Below are positions 56,885 through 58,416 of a stretch of DNA of 58,416 bases, piece after piece. Numbering within the stretch: position 1 is the stretch's first letter; each line of letters opens with the position of its first letter. Under the pieces are notes generated by a model, which was not told where the DNA came from, made no database searches, and saw only the letters and a program-made list of their open reading frames with translations. Origin of the DNA: Saccharomonospora sp. CUA-673 (GTDB lineage Bacteria; Actinomycetota; Actinomycetes; Mycobacteriales; Pseudonocardiaceae). The translations under genes were made by a program, and so were the position numbers. The DNA is taken from positions 1 to 58,416 of the forward strand of contig NZ_MKKE01000024.1 of the NCBI RefSeq assembly GCF_001942305.1. Direction: 5' to 3'.

Positions 56885-58192
56885 GTGCGTTCAGTCGAGG
56901 CCAGGTCGGCGTGGGTGCCCTGGGCGATGTGGTCGCTCGGGGCGCTGTGCTACCTGACGGCGATGTTCCACCGTATGAGCCTGTCGGCGGCGGGTCTGAC
57001 GGCGCAGGAGCGGTTCGACATCGACGCGACCGGACTGGCCGCCTTCGCGGTGGTGCAGCTGGCGCTGTACGCGTTGCTGCAGGTGCCCGTCGGCGTGGGC
57101 AACGACCGGTGGGGCCCGCGGGTGCTGCTCGTCGGCGGCATGGCGTTGATGGCCGCCGGGTCGGTCGTGTTCGCCCTGTCCACGGCCTACCCCGGCGCGA
57201 TGGTGGGGCGCGCGCTCATCGGTGCGGGGGACGCGTGCATGTTCGTCAGCGTCCTGCGCATCGCGCGCAACTGGTTCCCCGGCAGCCGGTACGCCTTCGT
57301 CGCCGCGTTGACCGGCATGATCGGCGGACTCGGCCAGCTCGTCGCGACGTCGCCGCTGGCCGCGCTGCTGAACTCCCAGGGTTGGACGCGCGCGTTCCTC
57401 GCCGCGAGCGTCGTGACCGTGCTCGCGCTCGTCGCGACCGCCGTGGCGCTGCGGGAATCGCCCGAACGGCGTCCGGCCCGGGCCGACCGTCCTGCGCCGG
57501 TGGAACGTCTCGGCGCGAGCCTGCGCGGCACGTGGCGCACGCGCGGCGTGTGGCACGCGCTGCTGACGCATTTCGTGCTCATGGGCACGTTCGTGTCGTT
57601 CACGGCCGTACTGGGCCAGCCGTTCCTCGTCGCCGCGTACGGACTGTCCGCGGGCGCGGCCGCCGGCCTGGTGACGGTGGTCGTGCTCGGGTTCGTGCTG
57701 AGCAGCACCGCCGCCGGACAGCTCGCCTCGCGGCGCCCCGACCTGCGCTCGCCGCTGGTGCTCGGCGCCGTGGTCGCGATGCTCGGCGGGGCCGCACTGC
57801 TGGTGGCGTTGCCGGCGTCGGCGGGCGCAGCAGCCCTGCTGCCCGCGTTGATCGCCATCGGCGTCGGCGGCGGCGTGAGCATGCTGGCGTTCGACCTGGC
57901 GCGGTCGGCCAGTCCCGACCACCGGGCCGGCGTCGCGAGCGGGTTGGCGAACATGGGCGGCTTCACGTTCGCCGTCATCGCCCAGCTCGGCGTCGGTGTC
58001 GTCGTCGACGTCCTGCTGGCGAGCGGGATGTCCGACGGCCTCGCCCAACGGGTCGGGTTCGCCGTCCCGTTGACGCTGGCGTGCGCGGGCGCTGTCGGGG
58101 TGTTCCTCCTGCGTCGATCCGCGGGGCGGACGGTCGTCGAGCGCGACCCCGCCCCGGCCGACACCGGTCGGGTCCTCGTCCCGCAGGGCTGA
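56885..58192 (+). CDS. MFS transporter, 12 membrane segments
   Basis: 435 residues. The first helix is VPWAMWSLGALCYLTAMFHR, loop 2/3 is VGNDRWGPRVLL (motif A-like), and helix 4 has GRALIGAGDACMFVSVLRIA. A basic, Pro-rich central loop (RESPERRPARADRPAPVERL) separates two six-helix halves. The closest recognisable type is the anion/organic solute porter-like MFS group; the substrate is unknown. The GTG start is used. Regulation by the divergent GntR protein is likely, which hints at uptake of a small organic acid. Confidence 0.8.
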   Translation: MRSVEARSAWVPWAMWSLGALCYLTAMFHRMSLSAAGLTAQERFDIDATGLAAFAVVQLALYALLQVPVGVGNDRWGPRVLLVGGMALMAAGSVVFALSTAYPGAMVGRALIGAGDACMFVSVLRIARNWFPGSRYAFVAALTGMIGGLGQLVATSPLAALLNSQGWTRAFLAASVVTVLALVATAVALRESPERRPARADRPAPVERLGASLRGTWRTRGVWHALLTHFVLMGTFVSFTAVLGQPFLVAAYGLSAGAAAGLVTVVVLGFVLSSTAAGQLASRRPDLRSPLVLGAVVAMLGGAALLVALPASAGAAALLPALIAIGVGGGVSMLAFDLARSASPDHRAGVASGLANMGGFTFAVIAQLGVGVVVDVLLASGMSDGLAQRVGFAVPLTLACAGAVGVFLLRRSAGRTVVERDPAPADTGRVLVPQG

Positions 58193-58235
58193 TCGCACAG
58201 GTCACAGGAGCACGGCTCACAGCTGCGGAGTAAAA

Positions 58236-58256
58236 GCTCCCAAGGGCCCTTTGGTC
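58236..58256. repeat. intergenic palindromic element, copy 2 (interrupted)
   Basis: GCTCCCAAGGGCCCTTTGGT, with the next base, equals one arm and loop edge of the element at 53871-53923 in reverse orientation. Identity stops at 58256/58257, where IS-like sequence starts, so the other arm has probably been separated by an insertion. Confidence 0.7.
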
Positions 58257-58416
58257 GGTGGTTTCTAGGGGTCGTCGCAACACCTGGTGGTTTATGTGGC
58301 CGTCAGTAGAGCACGCAGCGCTCGGCTGGGGTGTCCCAGTCGAGCGTTTTGCGTGGTCGGCCGTTGAGTTCCTGGGCGACGTGCTCGAGGTCTTCGGGGC
58401 CGTGGACGTTGAGATT
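58257..58416 (-). mobile_element. IS30-family insertion sequence, 3' end (partial)
   Basis: The stretch contains the end of an IS30-type transposase gene and a terminal segment with GGGGTCGTCGCAACACC near 58269-58285 that resembles an IS30-type end. The left boundary is placed where similarity to the intergenic element stops. The rest of the element lies beyond the window. Confidence 0.7.
58303..58416 (-). CDS. IS30-family transposase, C-terminal fragment
   Basis: The 37 codons before the TGA read [20 protein letters not shown], then [13 protein letters not shown] and CVLY. The segment [18 protein letters not shown] is the characteristic C-terminal motif of IS30 transposases, close after the catalytic glutamate region. 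The gene is open at the window edge, so its integrity cannot be judged. Confidence 0.88.
   Translation of the reverse strand, partial: NLNVHGPEDLEHVAQELNGRPRKTLDWDTPAERCVLY

Overview
The window is very GC-rich and densely coding, with many GTG starts and 1-4 bp start/stop overlaps. The gene content is actinobacterial and looks like the family Pseudonocardiaceae (inference). The clues are an LprG/P55 pair, a WXG/PPE-like type VII substrate trio with a DUF3558 lipoprotein, IdeR/DmdR-type iron boxes, and a block that resembles the mycobacterial deoD-amiB-Rv3304-lpdA-glpD-accA3 neighbourhood.

Layout. 1-240: the 3' end of a 5S rRNA gene (end of an rrn operon) and two terminators. 256-3777 (minus): lprG, a P55-like MFS exporter and hisS. 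4010-6546 (plus): PPE-like protein, small YxxxE protein and DUF3558 lipoprotein. 6742-8932 (minus): phosphomannomutase-type phosphohexomutase and flavodoxin. 9042-10727 (plus): PucR regulator and an 18-residue peptide gene. 10833-13466 (minus): receptor-type Ser/Thr kinase and purine nucleoside phosphorylase. 13603-19139 (plus): mutA-mutB-meaB plus a small membrane protein. 19406-20707: M20 amidohydrolase. 20711-21866: a DUF559 gene with two perfect DnaA boxes in its promoter, enclosed by arrays of 21-bp repeats in opposite orientation. 21881-24729: gamma-glutamylcyclotransferase-like gene, lpdA-like flavoprotein, VOC protein. 24732-29081: a second 21-bp repeat array, then glycerol genes glpK/glpF (minus) and glpD (plus). 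29161-32672: DUF1707 protein, biotin carboxylase/BCCP alpha chain, two hypothetical genes.

32743-54696 is a complete catecholate siderophore locus. Two tandem iron boxes precede dhbC-dhbE-dhbB-ArCP-(25-aa ORF)-viuB. A ferri-siderophore ABC importer follows, then one giant NRPS read as C-A-T-E-C-A-T-E-C, a coupled MFS exporter and a convergent dhbA. DhbC, DhbB and DhbA make 2,3-dihydroxybenzoate (DHB), DhbE loads it on the aryl carrier protein, and the NRPS adds two residues that should be D-configured. The NRPS has no thioesterase and ends in a condensation domain. The hand-read A-domain codes suggest a basic residue then a Thr-like residue, as in the DHB-Arg-Thr family of griseobactin.

54855-58192: small secreted protein, Maf, a GntR/FCD regulator with a perfect operator palindrome, and a divergent MFS transporter. 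The window ends inside an IS30-type transposase whose element appears inserted in an intergenic repeat also found at 53871-53923.

Major caution: I find about 18 single-base frameshifts in otherwise intact conserved genes, nearly all 1-nt deletions that often fit a lost G. They look like errors in the source assembly, so I annotate each gene across its frameshift.
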